Assembly: GCF_000576635.1 (NCBI RefSeq)
Contig: NZ_AVFL01000013.1
Location: 1 to 64,000, forward strand
From: Skermanella stibiiresistens SB22
Lineage (GTDB): Bacteria > Pseudomonadota > Alphaproteobacteria > Azospirillales > Azospirillaceae
Direction of reading: 5' to 3'
DNA: 64,000 bases
In this document: positions 34,054-43,645 of the stretch, in pieces
Layout: each line of letters opens with the position of its first letter
Numbering within the stretch: position 1 is the first letter of the stretch
Notes under the pieces: generated by a model
The model's database searches: none
What the model saw: the letters and a program-made list of their open reading frames with translations, nothing else
Told to the model about the DNA's origin: nothing
Translations under genes and position numbers: made by a program

Positions 34054-34937
34054 GCCAGAGCTCGACGCTTCTCGACGCGACGCGGGACCATATCCAGGTC
34101 ACCCCGACCTCGCCGGTGCTCGGTGCCGAAATCACCGGGATCGATCTGTCGGGCGGATTGGACGACCGTCAGTACCAGGTCGTCAACCAGGCCCTGCTGG
34201 ACCATCGCGTCATCGTGCTGCGCGGCCAGGACCTGTCGGACGACGACCTGCTGGCGTTCAGCCGCCGCTTCGGCACGCTCGACAAGGCGCCACCCAACGA
34301 GAACGGCAAGCAGTTCGTGCCCGGTTACGAGGAGATCTACGTCATCTCCAACGTGATCGAGAACGGCGTCGCGATCGGCGCGCTGGGCGCCGGCGAGGCG
34401 TCATGGCACACCGACATGTCGTTCCTGCCCGACCCGCCGCTCGGCAGCGTGCTCTATTCGCTGGAGGTGCCGCCGACGGGGGGTGACACGTGGTTCCTCA
34501 ACACGGTGCTGGCCTATCAGTCGCTGCCGGACGCCTTGCGCGCCCGCGTCGACACGCTGTCGCTCAAGCATGACAGCACGACCAACAGCGGCGGCTACCT
34601 GCGCCACGGCTACAAGCGGCCGACCGATCTCTCGACCTCGCCGGGCACCGTCCACCCCTTGGTGACCACCCACCCGGAAAGCGGCGACCGCGCCCTGTAC
34701 CTGGGCCGCCGCCTGAACGCCTATGTGGTGGGCCTGCCGATCGAGGAGGGCGAGGCCCTGCTGGACGAGTTGTGGGCCTATGTCGCGCAGGCCAAGTTCA
34801 CCTGGGCCCATTCCTGGCGGAAGGGCGATCTGGTGATGTGGGACAACCGCGTCACGATGCACCGCCGCGACAGCTTCGACAACCAGCACCGCCGCCTGAT
34901 GCACCGCACGCAGATCCGCGCCCGTCACAAGGCGTGA
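34050..34937 (+). CDS. TauD/TfdA-family 2-oxoglutarate/Fe(II) dioxygenase
   Basis: A 295-residue dioxygenase of the TauD family. The iron triad is His120 and Asp122 (SWHTDMSF) with His271 (VTMHRRD), and the 2-oxoglutarate Arg is expected in the following basic stretch (LMHRTQIR). It is translationally coupled to a sulfonate-type permease, so it probably releases sulfite from an imported sulfonate. Substrates of this family vary widely (taurine, alkyl sulfates, chlorophenoxy acids), so taurine itself is not assured. Confidence 0.9.
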   Translation: MSQSSTLLDATRDHIQVTPTSPVLGAEITGIDLSGGLDDRQYQVVNQALLDHRVIVLRGQDLSDDDLLAFSRRFGTLDKAPPNENGKQFVPGYEEIYVISNVIENGVAIGALGAGEASWHTDMSFLPDPPLGSVLYSLEVPPTGGDTWFLNTVLAYQSLPDALRARVDTLSLKHDSTTNSGGYLRHGYKRPTDLSTSPGTVHPLVTTHPESGDRALYLGRRLNAYVVGLPIEEGEALLDELWAYVAQAKFTWAHSWRKGDLVMWDNRVTMHRRDSFDNQHRRLMHRTQIRARHKA

Positions 34938-34951
34938 CGCTGCTGGCGTAA

Positions 34952-34992
34952 GGGGGGAGGCTCGCTGGATGATCCGGCGGGTCGCTCCCCCC
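34952..34992. terminator. Terminator-like hairpin between convergent genes
   Basis: GGGGGGAG (34952-34959) pairs exactly with CTCCCCCC (34985-34992) across a 25-base loop, between the tauD-like gene and the convergent hypothetical gene. There is no T tract, so it may only slow polymerase or protect 3' ends. Confidence 0.4.
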
Positions 34993-34997
34993 GCCCC

Positions 34998-35747
34998 TCA
35001 ATTCGCGTAGAAGATATCCAAGCCCTCGGACTCCGACGTCAGCGCCTCCACGGCGTGCTCGGCGTCGGATAGGGCGTCCCACAGCTCGTGCGCCAAGGCG
35101 CGCCGATCCTGGTTGGCGCCGACGTTGCCGATCAGGCGGCCCAGCTTGCGGTGGGTGATCAGGGCCTTGTGGCGGACCCAGGCGACACGCGCCTGGTCGG
35201 GGTCGCCGACGCGGTCCTCGACGTCGCGGAGGCTGACCACGGTGTCCTCGGACAGGAATGTCAGGCGGATGTAGGCGGCGGGCATCCCGCCGGTTTGGCG
35301 CAGCACGGTTCCCGGACACTGGATCATGGCGAAACCGGCGCGCCACGCGCCATCGTCGGTCAGGCTCAGGATCACGTCGAAGGCGTCGGCGGGCTTGAAG
35401 CGCTCGCCACCGGCCGGTACCGGCGCCGGGACGACCCAGGTGCCCGCCAGCGCGCTGACCGCGTCGATCATCATCGGGTGAGACGCCAGCGCCGCGAGGA
35501 ATTTCAGCGGTGGATGGCCCAGCCGCGTGGCGGCGCCGATCGCCATGACACCCTCGGCGCCCAGGACGCGGAAGGGAGCGGCGATCGAAGCGGGGCTTTG
35601 GCGATGGCTGGGCGCCTCCCCGCGGAGGCTGACCGACCAAGCCGGTGGCTCGATGGCCAGGTGGCGGTCGGGATTGAAGGCAGGTTCCGCGCCCGGTTGA
35701 CCGTTCCGGCGCGACGTCAGTGGAATGATCATGGCATCCATAGGCAT
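34998..35747 (-). CDS. Hypothetical protein
   Basis: A 249-residue soluble protein with no signal peptide or membrane helix. Recognisable stretches are SPASIAAPFRVLGAEGVMAIGAATRLGHPPLKFLAALASHPMMIDAVSALAGTWVVPAP and a charged helical tail with NQDRRALAHELWDALSDAEHAVEALTSESEGLDIFYAN. I do not recognise the family. It is convergent with the TauD gene and upstream of metY on the same strand, so a sulfur link is possible but unsupported. Confidence 0.75.
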   Translation of the reverse strand: MPMDAMIIPLTSRRNGQPGAEPAFNPDRHLAIEPPAWSVSLRGEAPSHRQSPASIAAPFRVLGAEGVMAIGAATRLGHPPLKFLAALASHPMMIDAVSALAGTWVVPAPVPAGGERFKPADAFDVILSLTDDGAWRAGFAMIQCPGTVLRQTGGMPAAYIRLTFLSEDTVVSLRDVEDRVGDPDQARVAWVRHKALITHRKLGRLIGNVGANQDRRALAHELWDALSDAEHAVEALTSESEGLDIFYAN

Positions 35748-35861
35748 CGCTCCTCCGTCGTTTATCCGTTATCAGGCATGCGTCATCAACAGGGCTCCAT
35801 CATTCCCCATAATCACGACCAACTCAATAGAGATTAGGGGGTTCGTGATTTTTTCGTTAAT

Positions 35862-35896
35862 GGGCCGGGTACGGATCACCGATCCGCACCCGGCCC
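35862..35896 (-). terminator. Long GC-rich hairpin downstream of metY
   Basis: GGGCCGGGT pairs with ACCCGGCCC, and, after one mismatch, CGGATC pairs with GATCCG around a 3-base loop, giving a 15-bp stem. It lies 22 bases past the metY stop, in the right place for its terminator. The minus strand beyond the stem lacks T residues, so termination efficiency is uncertain. Confidence 0.55.
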
Positions 35897-35918
35897 GTGG
35901 AAGATCAGCGGCCGAGTG

Positions 35919-37229
35919 TCAGCGGCTGGCCGCCAGCGCCTGATCCAGATCGGCGATGATGTCGTCGATATGTTCGATGCCGATCGACAGGCGGACATAC
36001 CCCTCGCTGACGCCGGTCGAGAACTGCTCCTCCGCCGTCAGCTGCGAGTGGGTCGTGCTGGCGGGGTGGATCGCCAAGCTGCGCGAGTCACCGATATTGG
36101 CGACGTGATACAGCAGCTTCAGCCCGTCGATGAAGGCGCGGCCTGCGTCGCGGCCCCCTTGCAGCTCGAACCCGACCAAACCGCCGTAGCCGCCCTTGAG
36201 GTAGGTGTCGGCCCGCTCGCGGTCGAGACCCTTTTGGAGGCCGGGATAGATCACCTTGGTGACGGAAGGGTGCTTCGACAGGTATTCCGCCACGGCGGCG
36301 CCGTTCCGGCTGTGCTCGCGGATGCGGAGCGGCAGCGTCTCCAGACCCTGGATGATCTGGAAGGCGTTGAACGGGCTGAGCGCGCAGCCGAGGTCACGCA
36401 GCAGGGTGGTGCGCGCCTTGATGATGTAGGCGACCGGCCCGATGCCCTTGACCGCCTCGACCCAGACGGCGCCGTGGTAGCTGGGGTCGGGTTGGTTCAG
36501 CAGGGGCTGGCGTTCCGCGTGGGTCGCCCAGTCGAAGGTTCCGCTGTCCACGATCATGCCGCCGATCGAGGTGCCGTGGCCGCCGATGTACTTGGTGGTC
36601 GAATAGACGATCACCGCCGCGCCATGGTCGAACGGCCGCGCCAGGATGGGGGCGGCGGTGTTGTCCACGATCAGCGGAATGCCGAACGGCCGGCCGATGT
36701 CGGCGACCTCGCGGATCGGGAAGACGGTCAGCTTGGGATTGGGCAGCGTCTCGGCGTAATAGGCGCGGGTGCGCTCGTCGGTGGCGCGGCGGAAGTTCTC
36801 CGGGTCGGTCGGATCGACGAAGCGGACCTCGATGCCCTGCTGTTTCAGCGTGTTGGCGAACAGGTTCCAGGTGCCGCCGTACAAGTTGGTGGAACTGACG
36901 ATGTTGTCGCCGGCTTGCGCCAGGTTTTGCACCGCCAGCGCCGACGCCGCCTGTCCGGAGCTGACCGCCAGGGCCGCCACGCCGCCCTCCAGCGCCGCGA
37001 TGCGCTTCTCCAGCACATCGGTCGTCGGGTTCATGATGCGGGTGTAGATGTTGCCCAGTTCCTTCAGCGAGAACAGGTTGGCGGCGTGCTCGGTGTGCTG
37101 GAACTGGTACGACGTCGTCTGATAGATCGGCACGGCGACGGCGCCGGTCGCGGGATCGGCGCGATAACCGGCGTGCAGGACCAGTGTCTCGGGATGGGGG
37201 GCGTCGGGGGTCTTGCCGGTGGCGCTCAT
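35919..37229 (-). CDS. metY: O-acetylhomoserine sulfhydrylase (PLP-dependent)
   Basis: A 436-residue Cys/Met-metabolism PLP enzyme that makes homocysteine from O-acetylhomoserine and sulfide. Diagnostic blocks are YTRIMNPTTDVLEKRIAALEGG, SSGQAASALA, SSTNLYGGTWNLF, the PLP-lysine block IVYSTTKYIGGHGTSIGG, and SRSLAIHPASTTHSQL. Length is that of O-acetylhomoserine sulfhydrylases (~430) rather than cystathionine enzymes (~390). It is divergent from cysE with a 321-base gap. By eye that gap shows no SAM-II riboswitch. Confidence 0.93.
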   Translation of the reverse strand: MSATGKTPDAPHPETLVLHAGYRADPATGAVAVPIYQTTSYQFQHTEHAANLFSLKELGNIYTRIMNPTTDVLEKRIAALEGGVAALAVSSGQAASALAVQNLAQAGDNIVSSTNLYGGTWNLFANTLKQQGIEVRFVDPTDPENFRRATDERTRAYYAETLPNPKLTVFPIREVADIGRPFGIPLIVDNTAAPILARPFDHGAAVIVYSTTKYIGGHGTSIGGMIVDSGTFDWATHAERQPLLNQPDPSYHGAVWVEAVKGIGPVAYIIKARTTLLRDLGCALSPFNAFQIIQGLETLPLRIREHSRNGAAVAEYLSKHPSVTKVIYPGLQKGLDRERADTYLKGGYGGLVGFELQGGRDAGRAFIDGLKLLYHVANIGDSRSLAIHPASTTHSQLTAEEQFSTGVSEGYVRLSIGIEHIDDIIADLDQALAASR

Positions 37230-37550
37230 GGCTTCGCGATTCCTCGTTTCTTGGGCTCGTTCCTGAGTGCGGTTCAGGTCCGCGTGGGCGCCACGCTACA
37301 CGATCGCGGGCCCGCTGTGTATCGCCTTCGTGAGATGATGTGTGAATTGAAGTGTATCTCTCGGATATTCAGCAGGCGCGTCATGTATATTCATCGGGCG
37401 CCTGCATCGCGACTTTGCTGGAACGACTTTTCTGTCGAGTGTGATGATCGACATTGCTTCATGGCCGGGAGACCTTATGTTCCCTCCCAGGGTTCGGCCG
37501 TCGCGACGCGGCCCGGTCATCGCATCGTCGCGCGTGGGAGCAACGGGTCC
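37230..37550. other. metY-cysE divergent regulatory region with inverted repeat
   Basis: No gene is supported here. Its GC content is lower than that of the flanking genes. A perfect inverted repeat, GCAGGCGC (37372-37379) and GCGCCTGC (37398-37405), spans an 18-base loop and could be an operator or a leader hairpin. The cysE frame stays open through much of this region (back past 37383) but codon use is poor there, so it is treated as non-coding. Confidence 0.5.
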
Positions 37551-38417
37551 ATGAGTGAAGTACAGTTCGCGGTGCCGGAATTCGCCGCGCCGGACGATAT
37601 GACGACGCCGGTGTCGGTCTCGCGTCCCAGCGACAAGGTGTGGAACCTGCTGCGCGCCGACGCGGTGCGGATCTCGGCGGAGGAGGAGATCCTGCGCGGG
37701 TTCATCCATGGCGCCGTGCTGTTCCACGACGACTACGCCAGCGCGCTGGGCGCCTTGCTCGCGCACAAGCTGGGCGACCGCAACATGCCGGCCGAGCGGC
37801 TGGAGCGCCTGACCCACGAGGCCCTGATCGAGGATCCCGGCATCGTCGACGCGGGAGCGGCCGACCTGATCGCCATCCTGGAGCGCGATCCCGCCGCCGA
37901 CAGCTATCTGACGCCGTTCCTCTACTTCAAGGGCTTCCACGCGCTGCAATGGCATCGCATCGGCCATTGGCTATGGACCCACGGCCGCCACAGCCTCGCC
38001 CATTTCCTGCAAAGCCGGGTGTCGGAGGTCTTCGCGATCGACATCCATCCAGCGGTGCCGATCGGGCGCGGCGTCTTCATCGACCACGGCACCGGTCTGG
38101 TGGTCGGCGAGACCGCCGAGATCGGCAACAACGTGTCGATCCTCCAGGAGGTGACGCTGGGTGGCACCGGCAAGGAGCATGGCGACCGCCATCCCAAGGT
38201 GCGCGATGGCGTGCTGATCTCGGCCGGTGCCAAGGTGCTGGGCAACATCGTCATTGGCCGGGGCGCCAAGATCGGCGCCGGCAGCGTCGTGCTGAAGGAG
38301 GTGCCGGAATGCGCCACCGTCGTCGGCGTCCCGGCCAAGGTGGTCGGCTGGTGCAGCGGCCCGGCGGCGGCCCTGGCCATGGACCAGAGCCTCCCGGAGC
38401 CGGATTACAGCATCTGA
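37551..38417 (+). CDS. cysE: Serine O-acetyltransferase
   Basis: A 288-residue left-handed beta-helix acetyltransferase, first step of cysteine synthesis. The N-terminal helical domain (DKVWNLLRADAVRISAEEEILRGFIHGAVLFHDDYASAL) is characteristic, as is the hexapeptide region with HALQWHRIGHW, the catalytic His in FIDHGTGLVVGETA, and GGTGKEHGDRHPKVRDGVLISAGAKVLGNI. ATG 37551 is 13 bases past GGGAG. With metY across the gap it forms a sulfur-amino-acid pair. Confidence 0.94.
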   Translation: MSEVQFAVPEFAAPDDMTTPVSVSRPSDKVWNLLRADAVRISAEEEILRGFIHGAVLFHDDYASALGALLAHKLGDRNMPAERLERLTHEALIEDPGIVDAGAADLIAILERDPAADSYLTPFLYFKGFHALQWHRIGHWLWTHGRHSLAHFLQSRVSEVFAIDIHPAVPIGRGVFIDHGTGLVVGETAEIGNNVSILQEVTLGGTGKEHGDRHPKVRDGVLISAGAKVLGNIVIGRGAKIGAGSVVLKEVPECATVVGVPAKVVGWCSGPAAALAMDQSLPEPDYSI

Positions 38418-38439
38418 GGGCGAAAGCCGGCTTGGGACC

Positions 38440-40680
38440 TCACGGCTTCCAGCCTCGGAGCGTCAGCGCGTTGGCGACGACGCTGACAGAGCTGAGCGCC
38501 ATGGCGGCACCGGCGAGGATCGGGCTCAGATAGCCTAGCGCCGCCAGCGGGATGCCGATCACGTTATAGGCGAAGGCCCAGAACAAGCCCTGGCGGATCT
38601 TGGCGTAGGTCCGCCGCGACACGTCGAGCGATCCCGCGACAAGGGCCGGATCGCCGCGCATCAGCGTGATGCCCGCCGTGTGCATGGCGACATCGGTGCC
38701 GGTCGCCATGGCGATCCCGACATCGGCGGCGGCCAGCGCCGGCGCGTCGTTGACGCCGTCGCCGACCATGGCGACCGTCTTGCCCTCGGCCTTGAGGCGG
38801 GCCACCACCTCGGCCTTGTCGCCGGGCAGGACCTCGGCGAACACCCGGTCGATTCCCAGCTCCCGCGCCACCGCGTTGGCGGCGCCCGAGCCGTCGCCGG
38901 TGACCATCACCGTCTCGATCCCGCGCGCCCGCAGTGCCGCGGCCGCCTCGCCGGCACCTTGCTTGACGGTGTCGCCGAACGCGACGAAACCCAGCACGCG
39001 GGCATCCGGCGCCATCTGGGCCAGCCACGACACCGTGCGGCCCGAAGCCTCCAATCCATCGGCGGCGCCTTCCAGGTCACCGGGCGCCAAACCGTTCTCC
39101 GCCAGCAAACGCCTCGTGCCGAGCAGGAGCGCGCGGCTCTCGACCATGCCCGAGACGCCGCGGCCGGCCAGCGCCTTGAAGCCGGTCACCGGGACGGCGC
39201 CGACGGCCTCGGCTTCGGCCAGATCGCGCACCGCGCGGGCCAGCGGATGCTCGCTGCCGTGCTGGAGCGAAGCCGCCAGCCGAAGCAACACGCTCCTGTC
39301 CATACTGGCTGACGGCACCAGATCGGTCACGCGCGGCCGGCCCTCGGTCAGCGTGCCGGTCTTGTCGAACGCCACGACGGTGACCGCGTGAGCTCGTTCC
39401 AGCGCCTCGGCGTCCTTGATCAGGATGCCGTGGCGGGCGGCGGCACCGGTTCCGACCATGATCGCGGTCGGGGTGGCGAGACCCAGCGCGCAGGGGCAGG
39501 CGATCACCAGGACCGACACCGCCGTCAGGATCGCGTGTTCCAGGTCGCCACCCACGGCCCACCACGCGACGAAGGTGACGGCGGCGATCACCAGCACCAC
39601 CGGGACGAAGACGGCGCTGACCTTGTCCACCACGCGCTGGATCGGCGCCTTGGACGCTTGGGCGCCCTCGACCATGCGGACGATGCGGGCCAGTGTCGTC
39701 TCCGATCCGACCGCCAGCGTCTCGACCGCCAACAACCCATCGACATTGATCGATCCGCCCGTGACGGCGGCGCCGGGAGCCTTCTCGACCGGTAGGCTCT
39801 CTCCCGTCAGCATGCTCTCGTCGACCGAGCCCTCGCCCTCGGCCACCCGGCCATCGACCGGGACGCGCTCGCCGGGGCGGATCATGACGATGTCGCCGAC
39901 GCGCACCCGCTCGACCGCGACCTCGCGCTCGACGCCGTCGCGGCGGACGCGGGCGGTATCGGGCCGCAGGTCCATCAGCGCGCGGATCGCGGCGGCGGTC
40001 TGGCCCTTGGCCCGGCTTTCCAGCCACTTGCCCAGCAGGATGAAGGTGATCAGCACGGCCGACGCCTCGTAATAGAGGTGCGGCGCATGGCCCGCATGGG
40101 CGGTCAGGAGCAGGTAGGTGCTCAACCCCCAGGCGGCGGAGGTCCCGATCGCGACCAGCAGGTCCATGTTGCCGGCCCCGGCCCGCACGGCCTTGAAGGC
40201 GGCGACGTAGAACCTCCACCCCAGCCAGAACTGGACCGGCGTCGCCAGCGCGAACTGCGCCCAGCCCGGCACCATGATGTCGAGCCCTACGAGGTCACCG
40301 ATCATGCCGCCGACCAGCGGCAGTGACAGCGCCGCCGCGATCAGCACGCGGATCAGATCATGCCGCCGCCGCTCGCGGGCCGCGTCGGCGGCCTTGTGGC
40401 CCGCTCCGGCCTCGTCCGCGACGATCGGGCTGGCGTGGAAGCCCGTGCGGTCCACGGCGGCGATCAGTGTTCCCTGGTCGATGCCGGTACCTACCACGTG
40501 CGCTCGCTCGGTCGCCAAGTTGACGGACGCCTCGGTGACGCCGGAAACCCGGCGCAGCGCCTTCTCCACCCGCCCGACGCACGACGCGCAGGTCATGCCC
40601 TCGATGGTGAGATCGATCTCGACCGGATCGGGCGTGCTGGGTTTTTCGCTGGTATGCGCTTCGGCCGCGGCATAGGCCAT
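38440..40680 (-). CDS. copA: Copper-translocating P1B-type ATPase
   Basis: A 746-residue Cu(I)-exporting ATPase. The N-terminal heavy-metal domain has [11 protein letters not shown] (CxxC). Then come membrane helices, the actuator motif TGES, the CPC in the metal-binding helix ([13 protein letters not shown]), DKTGT with the phosphorylated Asp, SEHPL, and [19 protein letters not shown]. The C-terminal helix contains [10 protein letters not shown], matching the MxxSS of CopA. Start at ATG 40680 is preferred because AGGAGG lies directly upstream and the alternative (40704) sits at the predicted transcription start. Confidence 0.95.
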   Translation of the reverse strand: MAYAAAEAHTSEKPSTPDPVEIDLTIEGMTCASCVGRVEKALRRVSGVTEASVNLATERAHVVGTGIDQGTLIAAVDRTGFHASPIVADEAGAGHKAADAARERRRHDLIRVLIAAALSLPLVGGMIGDLVGLDIMVPGWAQFALATPVQFWLGWRFYVAAFKAVRAGAGNMDLLVAIGTSAAWGLSTYLLLTAHAGHAPHLYYEASAVLITFILLGKWLESRAKGQTAAAIRALMDLRPDTARVRRDGVEREVAVERVRVGDIVMIRPGERVPVDGRVAEGEGSVDESMLTGESLPVEKAPGAAVTGGSINVDGLLAVETLAVGSETTLARIVRMVEGAQASKAPIQRVVDKVSAVFVPVVLVIAAVTFVAWWAVGGDLEHAILTAVSVLVIACPCALGLATPTAIMVGTGAAARHGILIKDAEALERAHAVTVVAFDKTGTLTEGRPRVTDLVPSASMDRSVLLRLAASLQHGSEHPLARAVRDLAEAEAVGAVPVTGFKALAGRGVSGMVESRALLLGTRRLLAENGLAPGDLEGAADGLEASGRTVSWLAQMAPDARVLGFVAFGDTVKQGAGEAAAALRARGIETVMVTGDGSGAANAVARELGIDRVFAEVLPGDKAEVVARLKAEGKTVAMVGDGVNDAPALAAADVGIAMATGTDVAMHTAGITLMRGDPALVAGSLDVSRRTYAKIRQGLFWAFAYNVIGIPLAALGYLSPILAGAAMALSSVSVVANALTLRGWKP

Positions 40681-40710
40681 GACTGCCTCCTGGACTCTCA
40701 TCAACCCATA

Positions 40711-40741
40711 TGGATGGGGCTTCCAGTCGTGGGAAGGTCAA
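40711..40741 (-). promoter_or_regulatory. CueR-type promoter/operator upstream of copA
   Basis: On the minus strand TTGACC (40736-40741) overlaps the dyad CTTCC-cacgact-GGAAG (40720-40736), like known CueR-controlled copA promoters. A 19-base spacer leads to CATCCA (40711-40716), a weak -10. No cueR gene is in the window, so the regulator would be encoded elsewhere. Confidence 0.6.
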
Positions 40742-40820
40742 GGACTTTTTGCCGCGCCCCTCGTGAATGCTTCCGTAAGCGGGTCCATGCGCTTCTCCCA
40801 GTCGAGATGCTTGAAATTCA

Positions 40821-40835
40821 TATCACTGGGTGATA
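40821..40835. promoter_or_regulatory. Operator of the toxin-antitoxin pair
   Basis: TATCAC-tgg-GTGATA is a perfect 6-bp inverted repeat, seven bases before the GTG of the toxin gene. It lies between a possible -35 (TTGAAA, 40811-40816) and -10 (TACAAA, 40834-40839), so antitoxin binding would block the promoter. Confidence 0.55.
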
Positions 40836-40841
40836 CAAATC

Positions 40842-41243
40842 GTGACTGTTAGAGTGTTCAAGGACCTTGAATTCGATGACTGGGCGCGAGGAGATGGGGT
40901 CACGGACGCCATGCTTCGCGCAGTCGCGCTGGAGATAGAGGACGGTCTGGTCGATGCCAGATTGGGTGGCTTCCTGATCAAGAAAAGGATTGCCGCACTC
41001 GGTCGCGGCAAGAGCGGCGGCTACCGGACCATCGCCGCGTACCGGCAGGGCGATCGTTTGATCTTCCTTCATGGTTTCGCCAAGAACGAGAAGGACAATA
41101 TTACCAAGAAGGAGAAGAAGGCTCTCCAGAACCTTGGTGATGAGTATATGAAACACGCCAACGCGACGCTCGAGCGGCAGATCGCCGAAGGCCTGATTCT
41201 GGAGATCACGTGTGATGAGCAGAATTCTCGAAAACGTCCATAA
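40842..41243 (+). CDS. Type II toxin, RelE/HigB-like (PF06296-type)
   Basis: A 133-residue basic protein. The GTG at 40842 gives MTVRVFKDLEFDDWARGDGVTDAMLRAV, the standard opening of this toxin family, followed by GGFLIKKRIAALGRGKSGGYRTIAAYRQGDRLIFLHGFAKNEKDNITKKEKKALQ, whose charged core matches RelE-like mRNA interferases. An in-frame GTG at 40830 lies inside the operator and is less likely. A toxin-first order with an overlapping antitoxin is typical of HigBA-type pairs. Catalytic residues are not certain by eye. Confidence 0.82.
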   Translation: MTVRVFKDLEFDDWARGDGVTDAMLRAVALEIEDGLVDARLGGFLIKKRIAALGRGKSGGYRTIAAYRQGDRLIFLHGFAKNEKDNITKKEKKALQNLGDEYMKHANATLERQIAEGLILEITCDEQNSRKRP

Positions 41244-41517
41244 GTCGGCGAAGCGTCTCCACGACAAGGGCTACATGGACAATGTCACCATGTGGGAGTT
41301 CGACGCGCTCTGCCTGCCGCCGAAGAGACTTTTCTCCGCGGAGGATATCCAACGCATTCGGGCCAAGAACCAAGTCAGCCAAGCCGTGTTCGCGGCGTTT
41401 CTTGGTGTTGGCAAGACCACCGTTCAGCAGTGGGAGCAGGGTCTCAAGAAACCGAGTGGGCCGGCTGCCAAATTGCTCGACGTGGTCGATCGCAAGGGGT
41501 TGTCCGCCCTGACGTGA
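41215..41517 (+). CDS. XRE-family HTH antitoxin, HigA-like
   Basis: A 100-residue DNA-binding antitoxin overlapping the toxin gene by 29 bases. The helix-turn-helix is in the C-terminal half: AEDIQRIRAKNQVSQAVFAAFLGVGKTTVQQWEQGLKKPSGPAAKLLDVV. The N-terminal part (MSRILENVHKSAKRLHDKGYMDNVTMWEFDALCL) should bind the toxin. It presumably represses the pair through the palindrome upstream. Confidence 0.85.
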   Translation: MSRILENVHKSAKRLHDKGYMDNVTMWEFDALCLPPKRLFSAEDIQRIRAKNQVSQAVFAAFLGVGKTTVQQWEQGLKKPSGPAAKLLDVVDRKGLSALT

Positions 41518-41574
41518 CGGTGTCCAAAGCCTTGCAGCCGACCGCCGCCATTCAGAGGTCGGCTCCAGTCAATG

Positions 41575-42705
<1,131 letters not shown>

Positions 42706-42732
42706 TTAGTGGCGGCAGGGACTGTACGCCCT

Positions 42733-43587
42733 TCAGGCAAGCGGCCTCAATCCCGGATCTTGTGCCTGGAGCTCCCAACGGTCCTTCTTCTTGACATAGC
42801 TGCTCCTCAAACCGGGCGTGAAGCGGGCGCCCTCCCACGATCGCACCAGGAAAGTGACGGTGGCGTCGTCGCCGTGCCCGTCGATCGTGATGAAGTTGTA
42901 CGCGTTGGGCTCGTTCCGCAGCCGGGTCGATGTCGCGGTCGAGGCCTGCGCCACCAGGATCGACCGCGCGACCTTGGTGTGGTGGCTCATGATGTCGCCG
43001 TTGTAGGCCTTGTGCAGGTGGCCGGCCAGCATCAGGTCGACCCCGGCGTCCTCCAGCCGGCGCAGCGCCAGCCGGGCCCTGCCGACCAGCGTCGTCTCCG
43101 GCGCGTCGGGCGGCGGCAGGAACGGGTGGTGGGTGAAGAAGATCTTGAAGCGCTCGGGGCCGGCGTCGCGCAGCGTCCGGTGCATGTTCTTGATCTGCGA
43201 CCTGCTGATGCGGCCCTCGGCGAAGTCGAGGATCCACGGCCGCACCGTGTTGACGCCGACCACCACCAAATCGTCGTCCTGGTGGACCGGGCAGAGATCC
43301 TCGCTGATATAGCGCTTGTAGTTGCGGTAGGGATCGGTGAAGCGGCCGAACAGGTTGAAGTTCGGGATGTCGTGGTTGCCCGGTATCACCATGTACGGCA
43401 TCGTCAGCCGGTCGAGGAACGCCCGCGCGTCCTCGAACTGGCCACGCCGCGCCCGCTGCGTCAGATCGCCGCTGATGATCGCCAGCGATGGCTTCTGCTC
43501 GGTCAAATCCTCCACCAGCGCCTCGACCACCATGGGATCGATGCGGCCGAAATGCAGGTCGGAGATATGGGCGACGGTTCTCTTCAT
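42733..43587 (-). CDS. Calcineurin-like metallophosphoesterase
   Basis: A 284-residue phosphoesterase. All metal-binding motifs are present: D-x-H in ISDLHFGRIDP, GD in IISGDLTQRAR, GNHD in VIPGNHDIPNF, H in FFTHHPFLP, and GHLH in MLAGHLHKAYN. It could be a cyclic-nucleotide or phospholipid phosphoesterase (cf. Icc, UDP-diacylglucosamine hydrolases). It lies 42 bases upstream of hemB on the same strand. Confidence 0.9.
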   Translation of the reverse strand: MKRTVAHISDLHFGRIDPMVVEALVEDLTEQKPSLAIISGDLTQRARRGQFEDARAFLDRLTMPYMVIPGNHDIPNFNLFGRFTDPYRNYKRYISEDLCPVHQDDDLVVVGVNTVRPWILDFAEGRISRSQIKNMHRTLRDAGPERFKIFFTHHPFLPPPDAPETTLVGRARLALRRLEDAGVDLMLAGHLHKAYNGDIMSHHTKVARSILVAQASTATSTRLRNEPNAYNFITIDGHGDDATVTFLVRSWEGARFTPGLRSSYVKKKDRWELQAQDPGLRPLA

Positions 43588-43645
43588 GGATTCCCAGATG
43601 GGGTTGCCGGATGGGTTTTCACCTCACGCGTTCGGCCGGCGCCGC

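Noticed and set aside
37230-37330. SAM-II riboswitch upstream of metY
   Set aside because: The expected conserved core was not visible on the minus strand. A covariance-model search (Rfam SAM_alpha) would settle it.
37383-37550. N-terminal extension of CysE from an upstream in-frame ATG (37383) with several Cys
   Set aside because: Base composition and codon choice are unlike the gene, and the family starts near 37551. Treated as regulatory DNA.
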